Assembly: GCF_900114035.1 (NCBI RefSeq)
Contig: NZ_FORP01000039.1
Location: 1-46,227 of the forward strand
Direction: 5' to 3'
Origin: Amycolatopsis sacchari
Lineage (GTDB): Bacteria; Actinomycetota; Actinomycetes; Mycobacteriales; Pseudonocardiaceae
Length of the DNA stretch: 46,227 bases
A model generated the notes under the pieces. That model was not told the origin of the DNA and searched no databases. It worked only from the letters and a program-made list of their open reading frames with translations. Positions 18,977-28,056 of the stretch are shown here, piece by piece. Numbering within the stretch: the stretch's first letter is position 1; each line of letters opens with the position of its first letter. The position numbers were made by a program, and so were the translations under genes.

Positions 18977-19261
18977 GTGGATGTGCTCTGGACTGTCGTC
19001 TACTACGTGCTCTTCGTCTTCTGGCTGCTGCTCACGGCGCGTGTCGTCGTCGAACTCGTGCGAGCGTTCGCGCGGGAGTGGCGCCCGGCGGGCGGGGTTG
19101 CGGTGACGCTCGAGACCATCTACACAGTGACCGATCCGCCGGTCCGGCTGGTTCGGCGGCTCATCCCGATGGTGCGCATTGGCGGCGTCGGACTGGACTT
19201 ATCGATTATGGTGCTGCTGTTGGTTGTGTTCATACTGATGCAACTGGCGTATCCCGGGTGA
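18977..19261 (+). CDS. YggT family membrane protein
   Basis: The 94-aa protein has two transmembrane segments (about residues 2-24 and 73-93) around a loop with TDPPVRLVRRLIPMVRIGGVGLDLS, close to the YggT signature (TDP.l...r...P). The family (ylmG in Gram-positives) has a conserved place between sepF and divIVA and is linked to division or polar growth, mechanism unknown. GTG 18977 gives VDVLWTVVYYVL as start and may be leaderless, since CAGAGT ends six bases earlier. Confidence 0.88.
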   Translation: MDVLWTVVYYVLFVFWLLLTARVVVELVRAFAREWRPAGGVAVTLETIYTVTDPPVRLVRRLIPMVRIGGVGLDLSIMVLLLVVFILMQLAYPG

Positions 19262-19316
19262 TATCGGGGAAGCCCGGGGATGTCGGAGCAGGCCATGGAG
19301 TGCGTGAGGTGATCTG

Positions 19317-20153
19317 ATGTCGTTGACCCCCGCTGACGTGCATAACGTCGCGTTCAGCAAGCCACCCATCGGCAAGCGGGGCTACAACGAGGACGAGGTG
19401 GATGCATTCCTCGACCTGGTGGAGACCGAGCTGGCGCGGCTGATCGAGGACAACAACGAGCTGCGGCAGCAGGTCGAGCAGCTCGACGCCGAGCTGGAGT
19501 CGGCTCGCAGCGACCTCGACGCGGCCCGCGCCGGGAGCGGCGTGCAGGAGACCTCGCGCCGGCTGGCGCCGGTGCCGCCGCCGTCGCCCGTGGAGCAGAC
19601 CCAGGCCCACTCGATGGCCGACGCGGGCGAGCCGAACGTGCAGGCCGCCAAGGTGCTGGGGCTGGCGCAGGAGATGGCCGACCGGCTGACCGCCGAGGCC
19701 AAGACCGAGTCGGACGGCATGCTGGCCGAGGCCCGTGCGAAGTCCGAGCAGCTGCTGTCGGACGCGCGCGCGAAGTCGGACTCCATGGTCAACGAGGCGC
19801 GCACGCGTGCCGAGTCCATGCTGAACGACGCGCGGACCCGTGCGGAGACCCTGGAGCGCCAGGCGCGCGACAAGGCGACCTCGATGGAACGCGAGGCGCA
19901 GCGCAAGTACACCGAGACGATGAACACGATGAACGCCGAGAAGACCACGCTCGGCAAGAAGATCGAGGAACTGCGGACGATCGAGCGCGAGTACCGGACG
20001 AGGCTCCGCGGCTTCCTCGAATCGCAGCTGCGCGAGCTGGACGACCGCGGGTCCGCGGCTCCGGCGTCGGCGTCCTCGAGCTCCAGCGGTTCCGGATCGG
20101 GCTCCGGCGGCAGCCAGGGCTACTCGTTCGGGCCGCGCGCCGAGGCGGGCTGA
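19317..20153 (+). CDS. divIVA: Polar growth protein DivIVA/Wag31
   Basis: The 278-aa coiled-coil protein starts with the DivIVA membrane-binding segment [20 protein letters not shown] and [15 protein letters not shown] first coil (about residues 35-70), a Pro-rich gap and a long second coil (about 100-235) with repeated ARAKSE/ARTRAE blocks follow. A Ser/Gly-rich tail ends the protein. In actinobacteria DivIVA marks the poles and recruits the elongation machinery. A GAGGTGATC ribosome-binding site precedes the ATG. A strong terminator hairpin lies 25 bases after the stop. Confidence 0.96.
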   Translation: MSLTPADVHNVAFSKPPIGKRGYNEDEVDAFLDLVETELARLIEDNNELRQQVEQLDAELESARSDLDAARAGSGVQETSRRLAPVPPPSPVEQTQAHSMADAGEPNVQAAKVLGLAQEMADRLTAEAKTESDGMLAEARAKSEQLLSDARAKSDSMVNEARTRAESMLNDARTRAETLERQARDKATSMEREAQRKYTETMNTMNAEKTTLGKKIEELRTIEREYRTRLRGFLESQLRELDDRGSAAPASASSSSSGSGSGSGGSQGYSFGPRAEAG

Positions 20154-20177
20154 CGCGGACTCCCTCACGCACTGGAT

Positions 20178-20212
20178 CGGTTCCGGCTCTCGCGGGCAGA
20201 GGGCCGGAACCG
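20178..20212 (+). terminator. Hairpin terminator after divIVA
   Basis: CGGTTCCGGC (20178-20187) and GCCGGAACCG (20203-20212) form a perfect 10-bp stem that can extend inward with four further pairs including one G-U. A short TTTCC follows rather than a long U tract, which is common in high-GC actinobacteria. It would end transcription of the dcw cluster. Confidence 0.75.
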
Positions 20213-20243
20213 TTTCCTGGCGTGGTCCGTGTTGTAATTCACC

Positions 20244-20789
20244 GTGCTCTACATCGTTCTGATCCTGGTCCTGGCGGCCCTCGGGCTGCTGGTCACGGCA
20301 CTGATCACGGCGAGTTCGCTGTGGGCCTGGGCGTCGATCGCGTTGTCGGTGCTGGCCGGGCTGGTCCTAGTCGCCGACTTCGTGCGGCGGCGTGCTGCCC
20401 GGCGGCGGCCGGCCCGTGCCGTGGAGCCGTCGGAGCCTGAGCCGTCGGAGTCCCCGGATCCGGACGATGAGGTCGAGGAGCCGGCCGGGGACGAGACCGA
20501 GCTGCTGCGGGTGACCGGCGAACTCGACGAAGAGCAGACCCCGGTGGTGCAGACCGGCGATCCGGCCGTGGAGCCGACGAGCCCGGAGGACGCCGAGGCG
20601 GTCGCCAAGCTGGACGTCGAGGTCCTGGTGGTGGACGAGTATCCGCGCTACCACGTCGCGGAATGCACGTGGCTCGCCGACCGCGACACGATCCCCATCT
20701 CGGTGAAGGAAGCGCGCGACCTGGGCTTCACGCCCTGCGTCCGCTGCACCCCGGACGCGAAACTCCTGTCGGCGAGCAAGTCCCGCTGA
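20244..20789 (+). CDS. Membrane protein with C-terminal Ada-like Cys/His motif
   Basis: The 181-aa protein has two transmembrane helices (about residues 3-23 and 27-46), a basic stretch and a long acidic/Pro-rich linker (about 60-125). A small C-terminal domain follows with His137, Cys141, Cys165 and Cys168 in YHVAECTWL and FTPCVRC. This H-x3-C ... GxxPCxxC pattern resembles the zinc-binding domain of Ada and similar small domains that can bind metal or DNA. The GTG at 20244 starts right at the first helix. The neighbouring divIVA makes an envelope role conceivable, but the function is unknown. Confidence 0.75.
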   Translation: MLYIVLILVLAALGLLVTALITASSLWAWASIALSVLAGLVLVADFVRRRAARRRPARAVEPSEPEPSESPDPDDEVEEPAGDETELLRVTGELDEEQTPVVQTGDPAVEPTSPEDAEAVAKLDVEVLVVDEYPRYHVAECTWLADRDTIPISVKEARDLGFTPCVRCTPDAKLLSASKSR

Positions 20790-20916
20790 GTCCCGTGCTG
20801 GGCGCCCGCGCTGATTTCTCGGAGTGAGGTGCTGAGGCGGACTGGGCGGTGCCTGGGGCAGGGGGGTTCGAGGCGGCCGTAGCAAAGTCCCGCTGAGTCC
20901 CGTGCTGGGCGCCCGC
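20778..20916 (+). repeat. 32-bp direct repeat pair
   Basis: An identical 32-base sequence occurs at 20778-20809 and 20885-20916, 107 bp apart. The first copy includes the last codons and the TGA of the preceding gene. A shorter echo, TCCCGCTGA, occurs again just before 20940. The 75 bases between the copies contain no gene. This looks like a small tandem duplication or a recombination scar between the membrane-protein gene and the regulator/MFS module. Confidence 0.8.
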
Positions 20917-20940
20917 CGCGGGCGGCTGTCCCGCTGACTT

Positions 20941-21687
20941 TTACAGCGCCACGCCGAGGTGTTCGGCCAAGTGTTCCCGGCCTGCGGGGGTCACGCGGAC
21001 CGCGCGGTGGCCTCGGGCGCGGGGTTCGAGCCAGCCCCGGTCGGTGAGGGCCGTGGTGAGTGCCGCGCCCAGGGCGCCGGCCAGGTGGTGGCGTTGCTCC
21101 GACCAGTCGAGGCAGAAGCGCAACAACGGCCGCCGGGCGCGGGAGGCCGCGCCGAGATCCACGCCCAGTGTCCCGAAAAGCCGCTCCGCGGCGGGGCCCA
21201 GTTCGTACGGGTGGGTGGCCATCGGCGCGGACAGGCGGTCCTCCGCGCGGCGGGCCGTCGTCGGGTCGCCGTCCGTGCGGCGTAGTGCGCCGCGCTCCAG
21301 CAGTGCCGCGGTGATCGCCACGCCCAGTTTGCCCGCGAGGTGGTCGTAGCAGGTGCGGGCGAACCGCACCGCCTCGGCGCGCGTGCCGCTCTTCAGCGAA
21401 CGCACCGGCTGCGGCGGCGAACTCCGCGCCAGCGTCTCCAGGATCTCGGCCACGTGCGGCCCCGCCAGCCGGTAGAACCGGTGCCGCCCCGACTGCTCCA
21501 CCTCCACGAGCTCCGCCTCGCGCAACCGCGCCAGGTGGGCGCTCGTGCCCTGCGCCGACAGCCCCGCCTCCGCCGCCAGCACGGACGCCGCCAGCGCCCG
21601 CCCGTCCGCCAGTGCCATCAGCACGCGCACCCGCGCCGGATCGGCGAACAGCGCCGCCGTCCGTGCGATGTCGGCATCTCCACCCAT
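20941..21687 (-). CDS. ArsR-type winged-helix regulator (module 1)
   Basis: The 248-aa protein has an N-terminal ArsR-like winged helix (about residues 8-85, TSAHLARLREAELVEVEQSG) and an extended C-terminal domain with CYDHLAGKLGVA (Cys113, His116) and CLDWSEQRHH (Cys192, His200/201). The same two motifs occur in the second regulator at 29400-30074. It diverges from an MFS exporter gene, so it most likely represses that exporter. The CYDH and CLDW-E-R-H motifs could bind a metal or thiol-reactive ligand (inference). Start ATG 21687. Confidence 0.85.
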   Translation of the reverse strand: MGGDADIARTAALFADPARVRVLMALADGRALAASVLAAEAGLSAQGTSAHLARLREAELVEVEQSGRHRFYRLAGPHVAEILETLARSSPPQPVRSLKSGTRAEAVRFARTCYDHLAGKLGVAITAALLERGALRRTDGDPTTARRAEDRLSAPMATHPYELGPAAERLFGTLGVDLGAASRARRPLLRFCLDWSEQRHHLAGALGAALTTALTDRGWLEPRARGHRAVRVTPAGREHLAEHLGVAL

Positions 21688-21721
21688 GCCCCCAGGATGC
21701 CCCGGCGACACTTCCACCCCA

Positions 21722-21736
21722 CCGGAAGCGTTCCGG
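21722..21736. promoter_or_regulatory. Operator candidate between regulator 1 and its MFS gene
   Basis: CCGGAA-GCG-TTCCGG is a perfect inverted repeat in the 64-bp space between the divergent start codons, nearer the MFS gene. Its position fits a site where the adjacent ArsR-type protein controls both genes. Confidence 0.55.
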
Positions 21737-21751
21737 CGGTTTCCTGGAGCC

Positions 21752-23050
21752 ATGCTGTTGCTCACCCTGTGTGCCGGGATGTTCCTGGTGCAGCTCGACG
21801 TCACCGTGGTCAACGTCGCCCTGCCGACGATCGGCACCCAGCTGCACGCGGGCCTGCCCACGCAGCAGTGGGTGGTCGACGGGTACGCCGTCGTGCTCGC
21901 CGCCCTGCTGCTGGCCGGAGGAGCGCTGGGCGACGTGCTGGGGCACCGGCGGATCGTCGTGACCGGCTTCGCGAGTTTCGGGCTCGCCTCCGCCGGGTGC
22001 GCGCTCGCGCCGACCGGCGTGGTGCTCGTCGGGTTCCGCGTGCTCCAGGGCGTCGGCGCCGCGCTGCTCCTGCCCGGCACGCTCGCCGTCCTCACGCACG
22101 CCTACCCGGGACAACGGGAACAGGCGCGGGCGCTCGGGATCTGGGCCGGGGTCTCGGCACTCGCGCTCGCGGGTGGCCCCGTGCTCGGCGGCGCCCTGCT
22201 CACGGCCGGGGGCTGGCGGCTGCTGTTCTGGCTCAACGTGCCCCTCACCGCACTCGCGGTCGTCGCCGCGCTGCGGATCGTGCCGGACAGCGGGCGCACC
22301 GGCAGGCGCATCGACCTCGCGGGCGCGGTCAGCGCCGCGGTCTGCCTGGCGGCGCTGGTGTTCGCGGTGATCGAGCACGCGATCGCGGCCGGGGTGCTGG
22401 CGGTGCTCGCGGGCGCGGTGTTCGTCGTGGTGGAGCGGCGCGCCGCCGAGCCGATGCTGCCGCCGGAGCTGCTGCGCTCGCCCCGCTTCACCGGCGCGAA
22501 CCTCGTCGCGGGCGCGATGAACTTCGTCGGGCTGGGCACGATCCTCGTGCTCACGCTGTACCTGCAGGGCGTGCTCGGCTACCCGCCGTTCGCCGCGGCC
22601 GTGCGGCTGCTGCCCGGGTTCCTGCCGCTGTCCCTGCTCGGCCCGGTCGCCGGGCGGCTCACCGCGCGGCTGGGACCGCGCGTGCCGATGCTCGCCGGGC
22701 TCGCACTCGGCGCGGTCGCGCTGCTCAACCTGCTGCGCGTCGGCCAGGGCACCGGCTACGGCACCGTGCTGCCGACGTGGCTCGGTCTCGGGCTAGGCAT
22801 GGGCCTGCTGACGACCGCCGTCGTGTCCGCCGCGGTCGGCGGGGCGCCCGCGGGCCGGGCCGGGGTGGCGAGCGGGGTCAACAACACCGCGCGGCAGGCG
22901 TTCGGCGCGATCGGGGTCGCGGTTTTCGGCACCGTCGCAGGAGAACCGGCGCGGCACGCGGCGTTCGTGTCCGGGCTGCACGTCGTCGGCGTGCTGGGCG
23001 CGGCCGCGTGGGCGGTGGCCATCGCGATAACCGCGTGCACGGTGCGCTAA
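21752..23050 (+). CDS. MFS drug transporter (DHA2-like, module 1)
   Basis: The 432-aa transporter has about 12-13 transmembrane helices. The first helix contains [14 protein letters not shown], typical of DHA2 (EmrB/QacA-like) exporters, and the helix 2-3 loop [16 protein letters not shown] is the MFS motif A. A motif-C-like [11 protein letters not shown] follows. It is an H+-driven exporter of unknown substrate. It is transcribed divergently from regulator 1. Its stop codon overlaps the -10 candidate of the ileS T-box leader. Slightly short for 14-helix members. Confidence 0.88.
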   Translation: MLLLTLCAGMFLVQLDVTVVNVALPTIGTQLHAGLPTQQWVVDGYAVVLAALLLAGGALGDVLGHRRIVVTGFASFGLASAGCALAPTGVVLVGFRVLQGVGAALLLPGTLAVLTHAYPGQREQARALGIWAGVSALALAGGPVLGGALLTAGGWRLLFWLNVPLTALAVVAALRIVPDSGRTGRRIDLAGAVSAAVCLAALVFAVIEHAIAAGVLAVLAGAVFVVVERRAAEPMLPPELLRSPRFTGANLVAGAMNFVGLGTILVLTLYLQGVLGYPPFAAAVRLLPGFLPLSLLGPVAGRLTARLGPRVPMLAGLALGAVALLNLLRVGQGTGYGTVLPTWLGLGLGMGLLTTAVVSAAVGGAPAGRAGVASGVNNTARQAFGAIGVAVFGTVAGEPARHAAFVSGLHVVGVLGAAAWAVAIAITACTVR

Positions 23051-23288
23051 CCTTTTCCCGTACAGGCGTCGATCCGGCCATCACCGGGGAGCCTCCGGAA
23101 GAACGGACGCGAGTCCCAGTAGAACCGGACGGGTGCGGCCCGTGACAGCCGCCGAACGAGCGGCTCGCGCGCACGCGCGGGCAAGCGGGGTGGTACCGCG
23201 GAACGCGCCGGACGGCGCGGTTTCGTCCCCGTGCGGGATCGGCAGATCCCATACGAGAGCGACGGAAAACACCGCGAGGAGCGCGCCG
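23048..23288 (+). ncRNA. T-box riboswitch leader of ileS
   Basis: AAGCGGGGTGGTACCGCGG at 23183-23201 is the T-box sequence that contacts the tRNA 3' end (TGG bulge pairs with NCCA). An isoleucine specifier ATC lies at 23080-23082 in the short stem I typical of actinobacterial ileS leaders (followed by ACCGGGGAGCC). A small hairpin CGCGCC-N4-GGCGCG (23204-23219) is followed by TTTCGTCCCC. A -10 TAACCT (23048-23053) overlaps the MFS stop codon. Known ileS T-boxes of this group control translation: uncharged tRNA-Ile frees the ribosome-binding site near 23275-23280. Confidence 0.93.
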
Positions 23289-26200
23289 ATGTACCCCAAG
23301 GCACAGCTGGGGGAGCAGACCCAGGGCCAGGTCGAGTCCCAGCCGTCCTTCCCGCAGCTGGAAAAGGACGTGCTGGCCTACTGGGAGTCCGACCGGACCT
23401 TCCGTGCGACCATCGACAACCGCGAAGCCGGGGTCCACGGCTCGAACGAGTACGTCTTCTACGACGGCCCGCCCTTCGCGAACGGGCTGCCGCACTACGG
23501 CCACCTGCTGACCGGGTACGTCAAGGACATCGTGCCGCGGTACCAGACCATGCGCGGCAAGCGCGTCGAGCGCCGCTTCGGCTGGGACACCCACGGCCTG
23601 CCCGCCGAGCTGGAGGCCGAGCGGCAGCTGGGCATCACCGACAAGTCGCAGATCGACGCGATGGGCATCGCCGAGTTCAACAAGGCGTGCCGCGAATCCG
23701 TGCTGCGCTACACGAACGAGTGGCAGGAGTACGTCACCCGGCAGGCCCGGTGGGTGGACTTCGAGCACGACTACAAGACGCTCGACCTGTCCTACATGGA
23801 GTCGGTCATCTGGGCGTTCAAGCAGCTGTGGGACAAGGGCCTGGTCTACGAGGGCTACCGCGTCCTGCCGTACTGCTGGCGCGACGAGACGCCGCTGTCC
23901 AACCACGAGCTGCGGATGGACGACGATGTCTACTCCAACCGCCAGGACCCGGCGGTCACGGTCGGGTTCCGCCTGTCGGGCAACGGGAACGACCTCGACG
24001 GCACGTACCTGCTGATCTGGACGACGACCCCGTGGACGCTGCCGTCGAACCAGGCGACCGCCGTGCACCCCGACGTGGACTACGTCGTCGTCGAGGCCGA
24101 CGGGAAGCGGTTCCTGCTCGCCGAGGCGCGCGTCGCCGCGTACGCGCGTGAGCTGGGCGAGGAGCCGACGGTCGTGGCGCGCTACAAGGGCAGCGCGCTG
24201 CAGGGCCTGCGGTACGAGCCGCCGTTCCCGTACTTCCTGGGCAACGAGAACTCCCACCAGGTGCTGCTCGCGGACTTCGTCACCACCGACAACGGCACCG
24301 GCGTGGTGCACATGTCGCCCGCCTACGGTGAGGACGACAAGGCCGTCGCGGACGAGGCCGGCATCACGCCGGTCACCCCGGTCGATGCGAAGGGCCGCTT
24401 CGACGCCACCGTGCCCGACTACCAGGGCCAGCAGGTGTTCGAGGCGAACCCGAACATCATCCGGGACCTGAAGAACGGCACCGGTTCCGCCGCCCGGCAG
24501 GGCGCGGTCCTGCTGCGGCACGAGACCTACGAGCACTCGTACCCGCACTGCTGGCGCTGCCGCAACCCGCTGATCTACCGCGCCGTGTCGTCGTGGTTCG
24601 TCAAGGTCACCGAGTTCCGCGACCGGATGGTCGAGCTGAACCAGCAGATCACCTGGTACCCCGAGCACGTCAAGGACGGCCAGTTCGGCAAGTGGCTGGA
24701 GGGGGCGCGTGACTGGTCGGTCTCGCGCAACCGGTACTGGGGCACGCCGATCCCGGTGTGGGTCTCGGACAACCCCGAGTTCCCGCGCGTCGACGTGTAC
24801 GGCTCGCTCGACGAGCTGGAGCGCGACTTCGGCGTGCGGCCGAAGGACCTGCACCGCCCGTACATCGACGAGCTGACGCGGCCCAACCCGGACGACCCGA
24901 GCGGCGTGTCCACGATGCGCCGCATCCCGGACGTGTTCGACGTGTGGTTCGACTCGGGCTCGATGCCGTACGCCCAGGTGCACTACCCGTTCGAGAACGC
25001 CGACTGGTTCGAGCACCACTACCCGAGCGACTTCATCGTCGAGTACATCGGGCAGACCCGCGGCTGGTTCTACGTGCTGCATGTGCTGGCGACGGCGTTG
25101 TTCGACCGGCCGGCGTTCAACATGTGCGTCTCGCACGGCATCGTGCTCGGCTCCGACGGGCAGAAGATGTCGAAGTCGCTGCGGAACTACCCGGACGTCA
25201 ACGAGGTCTTCGACCGCGACGGTTCCGACGCGATGCGCTGGTACCTGATGGCGAGCCCGATCCTGCGTGGCGGCAACCTGATCGTCACCGACAAGGGCAT
25301 CCGCGACTCGGTGCGCCAGGCCGTGCTGCCGCTGTGGAACTCGTACTACTTCCTCGCGTTGTACGCCAACGCCGAGGGCGTGGAAGGCCACTGGCGCACG
25401 GACTCCAAGCATGTGCTCGACCGCTACATCCTGGCCAAGACCAACGAACTGGTCACCGACGTCCAGTCCGGTTTGGACGTCTGCGACATCGCGGGTGCGT
25501 GCCAGCGCGTGCGTGAGTTCCTCGAAGTGCTGACGAACTGGTACGTGCGCCGCTCGCGTGACCGGTTCTGGGCCGGGGAGCAGGACGCGATCGACACGCT
25601 GCACACCGTGCTGGAGGTGACCTGCCGGACGGTCGCGCCGCTGCTGCCGCTGACCACGGAGGCGGTGTGGCGCGGGCTGACCGGCGGCCGTTCGGTGCAC
25701 CTGACCGACTGGCCGCTGGTGGACGAGCTGCCCGCGGACGTGTCGCTGGTGCGGGCCATGGACCGCGTGCGCCAGGTGTGCTCGTCGGCGTTGTCGCTGC
25801 GCAAGGCGAACAAGCTGCGGGTGCGGCTGCCGCTGGCGAAGCTGCTCGTGGCGGCCGAGGACGCGGAGTCGTTGCGGGACTTCACCGACCTGATCGCCGA
25901 CGAGGTGAACGTCAAGGCGGTGGAGCTGACCACCGACGTCGCCGCGCACGGCGGGTTCGAGGTCGCGGTCAACGCCCGCGCGGCCGGGCCGCGGCTGGGC
26001 AAGGACGTGCAGAAGGTGATCAAGGCCGTCAAGGCGGGGGAGTGGACGACCTCGCCGGAGGGTGCCGTCGTCGCGGCCGGGATCGAGCTGCTGGACAACG
26101 AGTACGAGCGGCGTCTCGTCGCGAAGGACCGGGGTGCGGCGTCCGAGCTGCCGGAGGGCTCGGGTCTGGTGCTGCTGGACACCGACGTCACCCCGGAGCT

Positions 26201-26474
26201 GGCGGCGGAAGGCCTCGCGCGGGACCTGATCCGCGTCGTGCAGCAGGCGCGCCGTGACGCCGGGCTCGACGTGGCGGACCGGATCGAGCTGACCGTGGAC
26301 GCACCGGAGGACGTCGTCGCGGCCGCGAAGGAGCACGAGGAGTTCCTGGCGGGCGAAACGCTGGCGGTCTCGGTGGCTTACGGGCCGGTCGAAGGCGGCT
26401 CCGAGGGCACCGTGGGCGAAGGGGTCAAGGTCCGGGTCCTGGTGCGCAAGGCGGTAACGAACAGCGCTTCGTGA
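23289..26474 (+). CDS. ileS: Isoleucyl-tRNA synthetase
   Basis: The 1061-aa class I synthetase has the HIGH signature as HYGH in [14 protein letters not shown] (His69) and KMSKS in [12 protein letters not shown] (Lys626), with an editing domain between them. Length and the PHYGH form suggest the eukaryote-like IleRS type that is usual in actinobacteria and often less sensitive to mupirocin (family knowledge, not tested here). The ATG at 23289 begins MYPKAQLG; an open extension to 23133 crosses the T-box and is rejected. A GCGAGGAG ribosome-binding site precedes it. Confidence 0.97.
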   Translation: MYPKAQLGEQTQGQVESQPSFPQLEKDVLAYWESDRTFRATIDNREAGVHGSNEYVFYDGPPFANGLPHYGHLLTGYVKDIVPRYQTMRGKRVERRFGWDTHGLPAELEAERQLGITDKSQIDAMGIAEFNKACRESVLRYTNEWQEYVTRQARWVDFEHDYKTLDLSYMESVIWAFKQLWDKGLVYEGYRVLPYCWRDETPLSNHELRMDDDVYSNRQDPAVTVGFRLSGNGNDLDGTYLLIWTTTPWTLPSNQATAVHPDVDYVVVEADGKRFLLAEARVAAYARELGEEPTVVARYKGSALQGLRYEPPFPYFLGNENSHQVLLADFVTTDNGTGVVHMSPAYGEDDKAVADEAGITPVTPVDAKGRFDATVPDYQGQQVFEANPNIIRDLKNGTGSAARQGAVLLRHETYEHSYPHCWRCRNPLIYRAVSSWFVKVTEFRDRMVELNQQITWYPEHVKDGQFGKWLEGARDWSVSRNRYWGTPIPVWVSDNPEFPRVDVYGSLDELERDFGVRPKDLHRPYIDELTRPNPDDPSGVSTMRRIPDVFDVWFDSGSMPYAQVHYPFENADWFEHHYPSDFIVEYIGQTRGWFYVLHVLATALFDRPAFNMCVSHGIVLGSDGQKMSKSLRNYPDVNEVFDRDGSDAMRWYLMASPILRGGNLIVTDKGIRDSVRQAVLPLWNSYYFLALYANAEGVEGHWRTDSKHVLDRYILAKTNELVTDVQSGLDVCDIAGACQRVREFLEVLTNWYVRRSRDRFWAGEQDAIDTLHTVLEVTCRTVAPLLPLTTEAVWRGLTGGRSVHLTDWPLVDELPADVSLVRAMDRVRQVCSSALSLRKANKLRVRLPLAKLLVAAEDAESLRDFTDLIADEVNVKAVELTTDVAAHGGFEVAVNARAAGPRLGKDVQKVIKAVKAGEWTTSPEGAVVAAGIELLDNEYERRLVAKDRGAASELPEGSGLVLLDTDVTPELAAEGLARDLIRVVQQARRDAGLDVADRIELTVDAPEDVVAAAKEHEEFLAGETLAVSVAYGPVEGGSEGTVGEGVKVRVLVRKAVTNSAS

Positions 26475-26514
26475 TCGATTGACCGGCAAGCGGGAGAAGC
26501 TGGGGGAACCGGTC

Positions 26515-28056
26515 GTGTCGCGAAACGCGAAGAGGTGGGTGCTCGCCGGGGGCGCCGTGGTGGTGGTCGCGATCGTCGTGGCGGCGTTCGTGGTGCTGCG
26601 TGGCGGCTCCGGCAAGACCCCCGCCTCGGCGTCCTCGTCCTCCGGGCAGGACGCCGGGGACGTGGTGACGCGGTACCTGGCGGCGTGGTTGGCCGATCCC
26701 GACGCCGCCGCCGCGCTGACCGACGACGTGGCCACCGCGCGCACCACGTTGCTCGCCGTCCGGCAGAGCCTCGCGGCGGAGAAGCTGACCGCCACGCTCG
26801 GGCAGGTCCAGGGCGAGTCCGCGCTCGTGCACGTCCGGTGGAACCTCGGGAACTCACGGGTGTGGAACTACGACGTGACGCTGCCGCTGAAGCACGACGA
26901 CTCCGGCTGGCGCGTCCACTTCACACCCGCCGCCGTGCACCCCGACCTGGGGCAGGGTGACCGGCTGGAGGTGCGCAACGGCGCGGGTGGCCCGCCGGTC
27001 AGCGACCGCGACGGCAACGCGATGGACCCGAAGGCCGCGCCGCTCGTGCTGCCGTCGGTCCAGCGGCTGCGCGGCGGCGGGGGCAAGGCGTGGTCGGTCG
27101 TGCGGGTCCGCCCGAACGCCGGGGAGCAGACGCTGTACCAGGAGGGCAAGGCCGACACCACGCCCGTGCAGGTGTCGTTGAGCGGCAAGGCGCAGGCCGC
27201 CGCGCAGGCGGCGGTGGACGCGACCGCCGGGCCGGCGATGCTGGTCGCCATCCAGCCCTCCACCGGGGACGTCCTGGCGGTGGCGCAGAACGCGCGCGTG
27301 ACCGACGGCAACGCGCTGACCGGGCAGTACGCGCCGGGGTCGACGTTCAAGATCGTGACCGCCGCCGCGGCGCTCGAAGCGGGAGGCGTGGACGCGAACA
27401 GCGTCGTGGACTGCCCGGGCACGGTGAAGCTGGGCCAGCGGACGATCCCGAACGACGACGAGTTCTCGCTGCCGTCGTTGCCGCTGCATTCGGCGTTCGC
27501 GCATTCGTGCAACACGACGTTCGCGCAGCTGGCGTCGCAGCTGCCGAAGGACGCGCTGGCGAAGGCGGCGGGCCAGTTCGGCCTGAACGCGGATTTCGAC
27601 ATCCCGGGGCTGACGACGGAGGCGGGCAAGGTCGTCGCCTCGGGTAGTGACGCCGAGCAGGTGGAGTCCGCGATCGGGCAGGGCACCGTGCAGGCGAGCC
27701 CGTTCGGCCTGGCGCTGATGACGGCCACCGTCGCGGCGGGCAAGGCCGTGACGCCGCAGTTGGTGCGCGGGCAGCAGACGACCGTGACCACGGGGTACGA
27801 CGCGCCGCCGGGTGCGGTGCTGTCGGCGCTGCGGTCGATGATGCGCGAGGTCGTCACCGGCGGCACGGCGACCGGGCTGGCCGGGAGCGGCAAGGTGTAC
27901 GGCAAGACGGGGACCGCCCAGTTCGGGGACGGGACCCAGGCCAACGGCTGGTTCGCCGGTTACCGCGACGACGTGGCGTTCTCGGTGCTGTTGTTGGGCG
28001 CCAACTCGTCGAAGCCCGCCGTGGCCACCTCGGCGGCCTTCCTCGGCGGGCTCTGA
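26515..28056 (+). CDS. Class B penicillin-binding protein with NTF2-like domain
   Basis: The 513-aa protein has an N-terminal membrane anchor (about residues 8-26) and an NTF2-like MecA_N-type domain (about 45-150, VTRYLAAWL...). A transpeptidase domain follows with STFK (Ser276), SCN (Ser331) and KTGT (Lys464). It resembles the mycobacterial PBP-lipo type, although I see no Cys lipobox. It cross-links peptidoglycan outside the membrane. GTG 26515 follows a GGGGGA site; a TTG at 26479 is in frame. Its last 97 bases overlap the convergent MFS gene. Confidence 0.88.
   Translation: MSRNAKRWVLAGGAVVVVAIVVAAFVVLRGGSGKTPASASSSSGQDAGDVVTRYLAAWLADPDAAAALTDDVATARTTLLAVRQSLAAEKLTATLGQVQGESALVHVRWNLGNSRVWNYDVTLPLKHDDSGWRVHFTPAAVHPDLGQGDRLEVRNGAGGPPVSDRDGNAMDPKAAPLVLPSVQRLRGGGGKAWSVVRVRPNAGEQTLYQEGKADTTPVQVSLSGKAQAAAQAAVDATAGPAMLVAIQPSTGDVLAVAQNARVTDGNALTGQYAPGSTFKIVTAAAALEAGGVDANSVVDCPGTVKLGQRTIPNDDEFSLPSLPLHSAFAHSCNTTFAQLASQLPKDALAKAAGQFGLNADFDIPGLTTEAGKVVASGSDAEQVESAIGQGTVQASPFGLALMTATVAAGKAVTPQLVRGQQTTVTTGYDAPPGAVLSALRSMMREVVTGGTATGLAGSGKVYGKTGTAQFGDGTQANGWFAGYRDDVAFSVLLLGANSSKPAVATSAAFLGGL

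Noticed and set aside
23133..23288. Longer IleRS N-terminus
   Set aside because: The extension is the T-box RNA read as protein; the ATG at 23289 has its own ribosome-binding site.
22878..26795. Very long open frame on the minus strand (about 1300 codons) opposite ileS
   Set aside because: It is Arg/His/Val/Leu-biased, has no domain, crosses several well-supported genes and is the usual antisense shadow in high-GC DNA.
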